Below are positions 8,784-16,398 of a stretch of 64,000 nucleotides of DNA, one piece after another (positions within the stretch are counted from its first letter, which is position 1; each line of letters starts with the position of its first letter). A program made the position numbers and the translations under genes. Source of the DNA: Clostridia bacterium (GTDB lineage: Bacteria > Bacillota > Clostridia > Christensenellales > Aristaeellaceae); the NCBI GenBank assembly GCA_017470145.1, contig JAFUFB010000004.1:1-64000 (forward strand), read 5' to 3'. The notes below the pieces were generated by a model. That model did not search any database, had not been told where the DNA came from, and saw nothing but the letters and a program-made list of their open reading frames with translations.

Positions 8784-8945
8784 GGGGACCCCTTTACCCC
8801 CTGCCCCCTTGTCGCCCAGGGCTGCCGCCCGTTTTTCGCTCCGAACTGTCCACCGGACAGTTCCTTTATGGAGCGAAAAACCCCGTGCGGTGGGGGAAGG
8901 GGAGAATTTTTGGGTTGGGGGCTCCGCCCCCAACGGCCCTGGGAA
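8784..8945. repeat. dispersed intergenic palindromic repeat, copy 3 (long form)
   Basis: It begins directly after the RluA stop codon. The left half is pyrimidine-rich. The nested hairpin has arms at 8832-8842 and 8870-8880 (TTTTTCGCTCC / GGAGCGAAAAA) and inner arms at 8844-8851 and 8855-8862. The right half is purine-rich and ends in TTGGGGGC TCC GCCCCCAA. The inner part differs from copy 1 by only a few bases, whereas the flanks diverge. Confidence 0.82.
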
Positions 8946-8982
8946 AACGAGGATAGAAGGCCTTCGGAAATACGGATAGTAA

Positions 8983-10146
<1,164 letters not shown>

Positions 10147-10175
10147 CCTATTTTCCAGCGGGAGGAGCAACGAAG

Positions 10176-11012
10176 ATGAAAAAGATTCTGGCCCTGTTGT
10201 TGGTCTTGGCTTGCCTGGCGGGGAGCGCCCTGGCGGCGGATATTTCCCAGATTCGGGGGTTCGACAAGGATTTGGAATATCAATACCTGATCCTGGGGTC
10301 CTATCCCTACGAGGAGGATGGCACTGTGGCGCCCCTGACCTGGCGAGTGCTGAACCGGGAGGGGGATCAGGCGACCTTGATTACGGAATACCTGATCGAC
10401 AATCACCAGATGATCCTGGTGGACAATTATAACGACGCGAAGAATCACAAGTTCAGCTATAAGAACCTGCAGAGCTTCGAGGAGACGGACCTGTATGCCT
10501 GGGTCAACAGCGAAATGGAAGCGACCATCCTGCAGGATCAGGATTTCTCCGCAGCCATCGTGCTCCACAATGGGGATAAATTCTGGATCATGGACTATGC
10601 GGACCTGATGAACACGGATTACGGCTTCCCCCACACCAAATCCGGCAACACGGTAGAGCAGGAGGGGGAAGTAGCGGTTAAGGCGGCAAAATATCGCAAA
10701 GCCTATGGCACGCCCTACGCCAAGGCAAAGGTGCTCTACGAGGATTGGTCCAACAAGAAGGGCAACAAGCTGTTCCAGTTTGCGCAATATGGTAACTCCT
10801 CCCCCTATTGGTGCAGCAAGATGCGGCTGGGATATTACATGGCCGGCATTGTCGGGGGGAATGGACACCTGAGCTGGAGCGGCATGGGAGATGTGCAGAA
10901 GGGCGTTCGCCCGGCGGTGATCGTGGATCTGAGTCAGATGACCGTGACGGGGGGCGATGGCTCCCTGGAGAATCCCTGGATCATGGCGCCGGCGGAAGGC
11001 ACCGCCTGGTAA
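10176..11012 (+). CDS. secreted protein with a DUF6273-like domain
   Basis: A Sec signal peptide (MKKILALLLVLACLAGSALA) is followed by a domain with the features of DUF6273: LGSYPYEEDG, TWRVLNREGDQATLI near the N-terminus and KGVRPAVIVDLS near the C-terminus. These domains are common in extracellular proteins of gut Clostridia and have no established function. It starts 29 bp after tgt behind GGGAGGAG, so it may share that transcript. It is probably exported or surface-associated. No lipobox is evident. Confidence 0.7.
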   Translation: MKKILALLLVLACLAGSALAADISQIRGFDKDLEYQYLILGSYPYEEDGTVAPLTWRVLNREGDQATLITEYLIDNHQMILVDNYNDAKNHKFSYKNLQSFEETDLYAWVNSEMEATILQDQDFSAAIVLHNGDKFWIMDYADLMNTDYGFPHTKSGNTVEQEGEVAVKAAKYRKAYGTPYAKAKVLYEDWSNKKGNKLFQFAQYGNSSPYWCSKMRLGYYMAGIVGGNGHLSWSGMGDVQKGVRPAVIVDLSQMTVTGGDGSLENPWIMAPAEGTAW

Positions 11013-11062
11013 AACCGGGTTAAAATACTTTCAACAGATTTATATTTGTCAAGGGAAAAACC

Positions 11063-11090
11063 TTGACAGCGCGCCTGAATTGAGTATAAT
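11063..11090 (+). promoter_or_regulatory. promoter of ylxM-ffh
   Basis: A perfect TTGACA at 11063-11068 is followed after 16 bp by a perfect TATAAT at 11085-11090. CCTTGACAGC and a downstream GCTGTCAGGG form an inverted repeat around this core. The GTG start of ylxM lies about 45 bp downstream. Confidence 0.8.
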
Positions 11091-11135
11091 AGGCTGCTGT
11101 CAGGGTTTTTGCCTTGATAGAGGAGGCGGAGCCCG

Positions 11136-11495
11136 GTGGCGCAGGAGGATCTGGAGCGGAAGGTGGATTTGGCCTTCCTGGCTGCGTTTTACGGCGGGCT
11201 GCTGACGGAGAATCAGCGCCGGATCCTTTCGCTGCACTGCGAGGAGGATTTTTCCCTGGGGGAGATTGCTGAGGAAATGGGCGTCTCCCGCCAGGCGGCC
11301 CACGAGACGCTGAACCGTGCCTCCCAAAAGCTGATAGAGATGGAAGCCGCCCTGGGGGTGGCCCGCCGCTTCCAGCGGATGGAAGAAGGATTGAACGAAG
11401 CGCTTTTGTCCCTGCGGGGGCGGGATTATGCCCGGGCGGAGCGGGTGATTGAGGATCTGCTCTCCCTGGATCAGGAGGAAGAAAATGGCCTTTGA
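11136..11495 (+). CDS. ylxM: YlxM/p13-family putative DNA-binding protein
   Basis: The 119-aa helical protein has a sigma-70 region 4-like helix-turn-helix (FSLGEIAEEMGVSRQAAHET), the hallmark of YlxM. In Bacillota ylxM almost always precedes ffh, and its product is linked to the signal recognition particle in streptococci. The GTG start follows AGGAGG. The gene overlaps the ffh start by 11 bp, which implies coupled translation. Its molecular function remains unclear. Confidence 0.92.
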   Translation: MAQEDLERKVDLAFLAAFYGGLLTENQRRILSLHCEEDFSLGEIAEEMGVSRQAAHETLNRASQKLIEMEAALGVARRFQRMEEGLNEALLSLRGRDYARAERVIEDLLSLDQEEENGL

Positions 11496-12804
11496 GGGCT
11501 TGAGTGAAAAGCTGCAGGGCGCCCTGCGGAAGATGACAGGCAAGGGCAAGCTGACCGAGGCGGCCGTGAAGGAAGGCATGCGCGAGGTGCGGATGGCCCT
11601 GCTGGAGGCGGACGTGAATTACGCCGTCGCCAAGGATTTCATCAAGAAGGTGACCGAGCGCTGCGTGGGCCAGGAGGTGCTTTCCTCCCTGACGCCCTCC
11701 CAGCAGGTGATCAAGATCGTTCAGGAAGAGATGACCGAGCTGATGGGCTCCACCAACGCCCGGCTGGTCTGGTCCTCTTCCGTGCCGACGGTGTTCATGC
11801 TCTGCGGCCTGCAGGGTGCCGGTAAAACCACCATGTGTGCCAAGCTGGCGGGGTACCTGATCAAGCAGGGGAAAAAGCCCATGCTGGCCGCCTGCGATAT
11901 CTACCGCCCCGCCGCCATCAAGCAGTTGCAGGTGGTGGGCCAGCAGGTGGGTGTGCCTGTGTTCGAAAAGGGGACGCAGGATCCCGTACAGACGGCAAAG
12001 GAAGCCATCGAGAACGCCCGGTATTACGGCCGGGACGTGCTGATTATCGATACCGCCGGCCGGCTGCATATCGACGAAGCCCTGATGGACGAGCTGGAGC
12101 GCATCCGGGATACGGTGCATCCCTCCGAGATCCTGCTGACGGTGGACGCCATGACAGGTCAGGACGCGGTGAACGTGGCCAAGGCCTTCGATGAAAAGCT
12201 GGATGTTACCGGCGTCATCCTGACCAAGCTGGACGGTGACACTCGCGGCGGCGCGGCCCTGAGCATCAAGGCGGTGACGGGGAAGCCCATCAAGTTCAGT
12301 GGCACCGGCGAAAAGCTGACGGATATCGAGCCCTTCCATCCGGACCGAATGGCTAGCCGCATCCTGGGCATGGGCGATATGCTGACCCTGATCGACAAGG
12401 CGGTGGAAGCCTTCGACGATCACGACGCGGAGAAGTTCGCCCGCAAGGGGCTGAGCAACAAGCTGACCCTGGAGGACTTCCTGGAGCAGATGCAGAGCGT
12501 GAAGAAGATCGGCCTCAAGAGCATGATCAACATGCTGCCCGGCATGAGCGGGAAGGACATCGATATCGACGAGAACGCCATGAAGAAGCCCGAGGCCATC
12601 ATTCGCTCCATGACGCCGGCCGAGCGGCGGGATCCTTCCCTGCTGAACGCTTCCCGTAGGAAGCGGATCGCGGCGGGCTCCGGCACCACGGTGCAGGATG
12701 TGAATCAGCTGATTCGTCAATTTGAGCAGGCGCAGCAGATGATGAAGCAGATGATGAATATGAAGGGGAAAAAGGGGAGACTGGGGCGAATGAGGTTCCA
12801 GTGA
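11485..12804 (+). CDS. ffh: signal recognition particle protein Ffh (SRP54)
   Basis: Ffh is the GTPase of the signal recognition particle and guides nascent membrane proteins to FtsY. The start ATG at 11485 ([11 protein letters not shown]) lies inside the end of ylxM. The N domain is followed by G-domain motifs [26 protein letters not shown] and [14 protein letters not shown]. The C-terminal M domain is methionine-rich, with a tail containing [14 protein letters not shown]. The length of 439 aa is normal. The partner 4.5S/6S SRP RNA gene was not found in the window. Confidence 0.98.
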   Translation: MAFEGLSEKLQGALRKMTGKGKLTEAAVKEGMREVRMALLEADVNYAVAKDFIKKVTERCVGQEVLSSLTPSQQVIKIVQEEMTELMGSTNARLVWSSSVPTVFMLCGLQGAGKTTMCAKLAGYLIKQGKKPMLAACDIYRPAAIKQLQVVGQQVGVPVFEKGTQDPVQTAKEAIENARYYGRDVLIIDTAGRLHIDEALMDELERIRDTVHPSEILLTVDAMTGQDAVNVAKAFDEKLDVTGVILTKLDGDTRGGAALSIKAVTGKPIKFSGTGEKLTDIEPFHPDRMASRILGMGDMLTLIDKAVEAFDDHDAEKFARKGLSNKLTLEDFLEQMQSVKKIGLKSMINMLPGMSGKDIDIDENAMKKPEAIIRSMTPAERRDPSLLNASRRKRIAAGSGTTVQDVNQLIRQFEQAQQMMKQMMNMKGKKGRLGRMRFQ

Positions 12805-12857
12805 GGATCATTTTTTGATTGAGTGGTCTCATGTATGTAAGTAGTATTGTCCCAGCG

Positions 12858-12958
12858 TAGGGGACCCCCTTTACCCCCTGCCCCCTTTTCCCCCAGATGG
12901 GGGAAAGGGGAAGTATTAGGGGTGGGGCTTCGCCCCACGGCCCCCTGTGGGTGCTGGG
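12858..12958. repeat. dispersed intergenic palindromic repeat, copy 4 (short form)
   Basis: The element lies between ffh and rpsP. A pyrimidine-rich left half, close to that at 8784, meets a central hairpin CCCCC AGAT GGGGG, then a purine-rich stretch and the hairpin GTGGGGC TTC GCCCCAC. The nested hairpin of the long copies is missing, as in copy 2. Confidence 0.8.
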
Positions 12959-13037
12959 CAGACAGAATGTAATGCATCCTACATACGTGATTTCCATCAT
13001 ATATTATTAATTTATTCCATGAGGAGGAACACAACCA

Positions 13038-13289
13038 ATGGCAGTGAAGATTCGTCTGAAGAGAATGGGCATGAAGAAAAAGCCTTTCTATCGCGTGGTG
13101 GTGGCTGACATCCGCAGCCCCCGGGATGGCCGTTTCATCGAGGAGATCGGCTACTACAATCCCATGACCAAGCCCGCCGAGATCAAGGTGGACAACGATC
13201 GCGCCAAGTATTGGCTGGGCGTTGGCGCGCAGCCCACGGACACTGTTCGCATTCTGCTGAAGAAGACCGGCGCTATCGAGGAGAAATAA
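13038..13289 (+). CDS. rpsP: 30S ribosomal protein S16
   Basis: The 83-aa protein has the S16 signature ([20 protein letters not shown], then [16 protein letters not shown]) and assembles into the 30S body. A strong GAGGAGG precedes the ATG. It is followed 49 bp later by the KH-domain gene khpA, the order usual in Bacillota. Confidence 0.98.
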   Translation: MAVKIRLKRMGMKKKPFYRVVVADIRSPRDGRFIEEIGYYNPMTKPAEIKVDNDRAKYWLGVGAQPTDTVRILLKKTGAIEEK

Positions 13290-13338
13290 GGACTCCGGTC
13301 CTTCCTTCGGATAGCCGCCTGGCAGAAAGGATGTCTCC

Positions 13339-13566
13339 ATGCAAGAATTGCTAACATTTGTGGCGCAATCCCTGGTCGAACACCCTGAACAGGTGACTGT
13401 CACCGAGACGGAAGGCCCGGAGGCCATCATCCTCGAGCTGCACGTCGCGGAGGACGACATGGGAAAGGTTATCGGCAAGCAGGGCCGTATCGCCAGAGCG
13501 ATCCGCACGGTGATCAAAGCGGCCACAGCGAAAAACGCCAAGCCCGTTTTTGTCGAAATCCAATAA
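13339..13566 (+). CDS. khpA: KH-domain RNA-binding protein KhpA (YlqC)
   Basis: This 75-aa protein is almost only a KH domain with the GxxG loop in VIGKQGRIARAIRTV. In streptococci KhpA pairs with KhpB/Jag in RNA binding and control of cell division. A ribosome binding site AGAAAGGATG lies before the ATG. Immediately after the gene there is a strong terminator, which separates rpsP-khpA from rimM-trmD. Confidence 0.95.
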   Translation: MQELLTFVAQSLVEHPEQVTVTETEGPEAIILELHVAEDDMGKVIGKQGRIARAIRTVIKAATAKNAKPVFVEIQ

Positions 13567-13571
13567 ATCAC

Positions 13572-13609
13572 AAAAGCGGAATCCGCGGATCCAAGCGGAT
13601 TCCGCTTTT
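13572..13609 (+). terminator. strong intrinsic terminator after khpA
   Basis: Perfect 15-bp arms, AAAAGCGGAATCCGC at 13572-13586 and its complement at 13595-13609, enclose an 8-base loop. The 3' arm ends in TTTT followed by CTC. The hairpin is symmetric and ends the rpsP-khpA transcript or reduces read-through into rimM. Confidence 0.88.
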
Positions 13610-13813
13610 CTCATTCTCGCAGTCGTCGCGAAGGTGCGCGCGGGAGTTTCCCTCCGGGGCACGGCTCGCGCCTCCGTTCCAGACGTAGCGGCACAAAGGC
13701 TCTGCCTTCGGGCAAACCCTCGGCACAGCCTAAGTGCCGACATCTTCCAAGGGCCCCGGATTGAAACATCCCTTCGCACGGATGCTACTATTTTTACCAT
13801 TGAACGAGGAAAT
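13610..13813 (+). other. 203-bp non-coding leader between khpA terminator and rimM
   Basis: The stretch stays open in the rimM frame, but no conserved RimM residues precede the ATG at 13814 and the residues resemble no known domain. It contains a perfect hairpin TCGGCAC (13720-13726) / GTGCCGA (13734-13740) with a 7-base loop. No convincing -35/-10 pair was found, although a rimM-trmD promoter is expected here because of the upstream terminator. Confidence 0.45.
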
Positions 13814-14332
13814 ATGACAGAATATTTAATGATCGGCGAGGTGCTGAAGCCCCAGGGTCTGCGGGGAGAATGCAAAATCAAGCCCTACGCGGCGGACATC
13901 TCCCTCTTTGAAACCTGGCAGACCCTCTACCGCCAGGAGAAGGGGGCTTATCTCCCCCTGAAGCTGGACCTGCACCGAATCCACGAAGGATTTGTCTACG
14001 CGGTGCTGGGAGATTGCCAATCCCCGGAGGACGTGGAGCGGCTGCGGGGGACGAAGCTTTACATCGACCGGGCCCACGCCGCCCCCCTGGAGGAGGGCGC
14101 GGTGTACATCGCAGACCTCATCGGCTGCAAGGCTGTGGACGAGGCGGGCCAGGAGTTGGGCACGCTGACGGAGGTGCTGCAGCACGGCACGGTGGATACC
14201 TGGGTTTTCGGGGGCAAGCGGCCCTTCATGGCCCCGGCGCTGAAGAGCGTTTTTCCCCAGGTGGATGTCGAAAACCAGCGCATCCAGGTGGCGGCGGAGA
14301 AATTAGAAGAGGTGGCCGTGTTTGAAGATTAA
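13814..14332 (+). CDS. rimM: ribosome maturation factor RimM
   Basis: RimM helps maturation of the 30S head by binding S19. The start MTEYLMIGEVLKPQGLRGE at 13814 follows GAGGAA. The N-terminal beta-barrel signature (GEVLKPQGLRGECKIKP) and a PRC-barrel domain with DLIGCKAVDEAGQELG are present. The 172-aa length is normal. The 3' end overlaps trmD by 11 bp, so the pair is translationally coupled. Confidence 0.96.
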   Translation: MTEYLMIGEVLKPQGLRGECKIKPYAADISLFETWQTLYRQEKGAYLPLKLDLHRIHEGFVYAVLGDCQSPEDVERLRGTKLYIDRAHAAPLEEGAVYIADLIGCKAVDEAGQELGTLTEVLQHGTVDTWVFGGKRPFMAPALKSVFPQVDVENQRIQVAAEKLEEVAVFED

Positions 14333-15065
14333 AATCCTGACCATCTTCCCCGAAATGTTCGAAAGCGTGCTGTCCGCCAGCATTTTAGGCCGGGCCATCG
14401 ACCAGGGATTGATCGAGGTCTCCGTCATCGACATTCGCCCCTTCTCGGACCGGAAGCACAAGAACACGGACGATTATCCCTTCGGCGGCGGGGCGGGCAT
14501 GGTGATGCTGGCCCAGCCCATTCACGACGCCATGGCCTTCGCCATGGGGGAGCATTTCCAGGGCCGGCGGATCTACTTGGGTCCCCGGGGCGCTACCCTG
14601 ACCACCGCCAAGGCACGAGCCCTGGCCCAGGAGCAGGAGCTGATTCTCCTCTGCGGCCATTACGAGGGGGTGGACCAGCGGGCTCTGGACGCCTGCGTGG
14701 ACGAGGAGATCAGCATCGGGGACTATATCCTCACCGGGGGCGAGCTGGCGGCCATGGTGCTGACGGACTGCGTGGCCCGGTTCATCCCCGGAGTGCTGGG
14801 TAGCGCGGAGAGTCCGGAGGAGGAATCCTTCTCCGACGGGCTGCTGGAATACCCCCAGTATACCCGGCCCCGGGAATGGCAGGGACGGCAGGTGCCAGAG
14901 GTGCTGCTGAACGGGGATCACGCCAAAATACAAGCCTGGCGCCGGCGGGAGAGCTTGCGGGCCACCTTGCGCTTCCGGCCGGACCTGTTGGAGAAAGCCC
15001 AGCTGAGCCGGGAGGATGAAAAAACGCTGAAGGAGTTGAGGGAAGCATGTTCCTGCGAAAGCTGA
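14322..15065 (+). CDS. trmD: tRNA (guanine-N1-)-methyltransferase
   Basis: TrmD methylates G37 of tRNAs with a purine-rich anticodon loop and prevents frameshifting. The start is most likely the TTG at 14322 (MKIKILTIFPEMF) behind AGAAGAGGTGG, since no ATG or GTG fits. The SPOUT trefoil-knot residues occur in LLCGHYEGVDQRA and EEISIGDYILTGGE, and the catalytic region in VPEVLLNGDHAKI. The protein has 247 aa. The gene overlaps both rimM and the next membrane gene. Confidence 0.97.
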   Translation: MKIKILTIFPEMFESVLSASILGRAIDQGLIEVSVIDIRPFSDRKHKNTDDYPFGGGAGMVMLAQPIHDAMAFAMGEHFQGRRIYLGPRGATLTTAKARALAQEQELILLCGHYEGVDQRALDACVDEEISIGDYILTGGELAAMVLTDCVARFIPGVLGSAESPEEESFSDGLLEYPQYTRPREWQGRQVPEVLLNGDHAKIQAWRRRESLRATLRFRPDLLEKAQLSREDEKTLKELREACSCES

Positions 15066-15421
15066 TGGTGCTGGCGCTGCCCCTGGCCATGGCGCTGCTG
15101 CTGTGCCTGGGAATGCCGCTGTTCTCCGCCCTGGGGGCCTTCTTCGGCAGCCTGGCCCTGGGGGCGCTGCTTGGGGTCATGCTGGGGCTGCTGCTGCCCC
15201 TGGCGGGGGCCACCCGGCTGCGGGAGCCCTTTGCTCATCTGCTGTGGATCCCGGCGGCGCTGCTGATGGGGGTGCTGCTGTATCAGTATCTGGCCTCCAT
15301 GGGGGTGGATGTGCCCCTGCTGCGGCTGCTTCGGACGATGGACACTCGGGTCATCACGGTGGAGAGCGCCTTCGCCGGATATATGATCGCGTTTTCTGTA
15401 AGAACAGGGAGAGGAATTTGA
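15047..15421 (+). CDS. small membrane protein of unknown function
   Basis: The 124-aa protein is very hydrophobic, with about three predicted transmembrane segments: two in residues 5-60 (rich in LLLCLGMPLF and LGVMLGLLLPL) and one around 68-85. It starts inside the end of trmD, which indicates coupling. No family was recognised. The C-terminal part carries charges (RTMDTRVITVESAF). It could be a membrane partner of the barstar or MBL genes downstream, but nothing shows this directly. Confidence 0.7.
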   Translation: MFLRKLMVLALPLAMALLLCLGMPLFSALGAFFGSLALGALLGVMLGLLLPLAGATRLREPFAHLLWIPAALLMGVLLYQYLASMGVDVPLLRLLRTMDTRVITVESAFAGYMIAFSVRTGRGI

Positions 15422-15427
15422 TACAAA

Positions 15428-15676
15428 ATGGAAACCATCTGTTTGTTTGGCTCGGACTATGAAACCCGGCAGGAGGCTCACGCCGCACTGAAGAAGCTGC
15501 TGGGCTTGCCGGAATACTACGGCATGAACTTGGACGCCTTGAATGATTGCCTGTCGGAGCGGCGGACCTGCCCGGGGCTGTGGATCCGTTCAGAGGGGAA
15601 CGAGGAAGTGCAATCCGCCCTGGCGCTAATGGCCCGGGTTTTCCAGGACAACGGCGGCGAAGTAAAGGAGCTGTGA
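15428..15676 (+). CDS. barstar-family protein (orphan)
   Basis: The 82-aa protein carries the barstar signature: a short beta strand, then LPEYYGMNLDALNDCLSE, the helix with Tyr and Asp residues that binds barnase-type ribonucleases. In characterised cases barstar protects the producer from its own RNase. No barnase/ribonuclease gene or contact-dependent toxin lies in this window. The gene sits 7 bp after the membrane protein and 6 bp before the MBL gene, well inside an operon leading to comEC and holA. Confidence 0.88.
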   Translation: METICLFGSDYETRQEAHAALKKLLGLPEYYGMNLDALNDCLSERRTCPGLWIRSEGNEEVQSALALMARVFQDNGGEVKEL

Positions 15677-15681
15677 GCCCG

Positions 15682-16398
15682 ATGCGTTTACATCTGCTGG
15701 GAATCAATGGCCCCTATCCCGCCTCCGGCGGGGCCACCTCTGGGTACTTTCTGGAGGCGGGGGAGAAATATCTGCAGTTCGATTTCGGCGCGGGGGTGCT
15801 GGCCCGGCTGACGGAAATCTTTCCGCCGGAGGAGCTGGACGCCCTGTTCCTATCCCACTGGCATTTTGACCACACCTCGGATCTGCTGCCCCTGATCTAT
15901 CGGCTGCAGGCCGCAGGGCGGGCGCTGCCGGTCTATGGCCCGGCGGATGAAAATTCCGCCCTTCGGAAAATCGTGGCGGAGGCGGATTGCTTCCAGCTGC
16001 GGACCGTAGCTCCTGGGGACGAGCTGGCCCTGGGGGAGGTTCGCGTCCAGGTTGGGCCTGCCCGCCATCCCGTACCCGGGGTGGGATACCGTGTGACGGC
16101 GGAAGAAAAGACCCTGGGGTACACCGGGGACACCAATACCCTGCCGGGCTTGGCGGAATTCTATCGGGGCTGCGATCTGCTGCTGGCGGATGGCCTCTTT
16201 CCCCAGGCGGACTGGGGGGAGACAAAGCCCCATCTCTCCGCCCGGCTGGCGGCGGAGCTGGCCCGGGAGGCGGAGGCCAAGGAGCTGATCCTGACCCACC
16301 TGAACCCGGTCTACGCCCCGGAGCTGCTGCTGAAGGAAGCCCGGGAGGTCTTCCCGGGGGTGAAGATCGCCCAGCGTGGCCAGGTATACGCCCTGTGA
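15682..16398 (+). CDS. MBL-fold metallohydrolase (YhfI/RNase Z-like)
   Basis: The start ATG at 15682 (MRLHLLGINGPYPASGG) follows AAAGGAG. The metal-binding motif is SHWHFDHTSD, with further metal ligands in GPARHPVPG, GYTGDTN and ILTHLNPVY. The layout resembles small RNase Z/YhfI-type phosphodiesterases rather than beta-lactamases. The stop overlaps the comEC GTG start by four bases (GTGA). The substrate is unknown. Confidence 0.88.
   Translation: MRLHLLGINGPYPASGGATSGYFLEAGEKYLQFDFGAGVLARLTEIFPPEELDALFLSHWHFDHTSDLLPLIYRLQAAGRALPVYGPADENSALRKIVAEADCFQLRTVAPGDELALGEVRVQVGPARHPVPGVGYRVTAEEKTLGYTGDTNTLPGLAEFYRGCDLLLADGLFPQADWGETKPHLSARLAAELAREAEAKELILTHLNPVYAPELLLKEAREVFPGVKIAQRGQVYAL

Noticed and set aside
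15987-16394. An N-terminal extension of comEC of about 136 codons
   Set aside because: It lies inside the MBL gene in another frame and is Gly/Pro-rich noise. The GTG at 16395 overlaps the MBL stop in the usual way and starts directly before the first hydrophobic segment.
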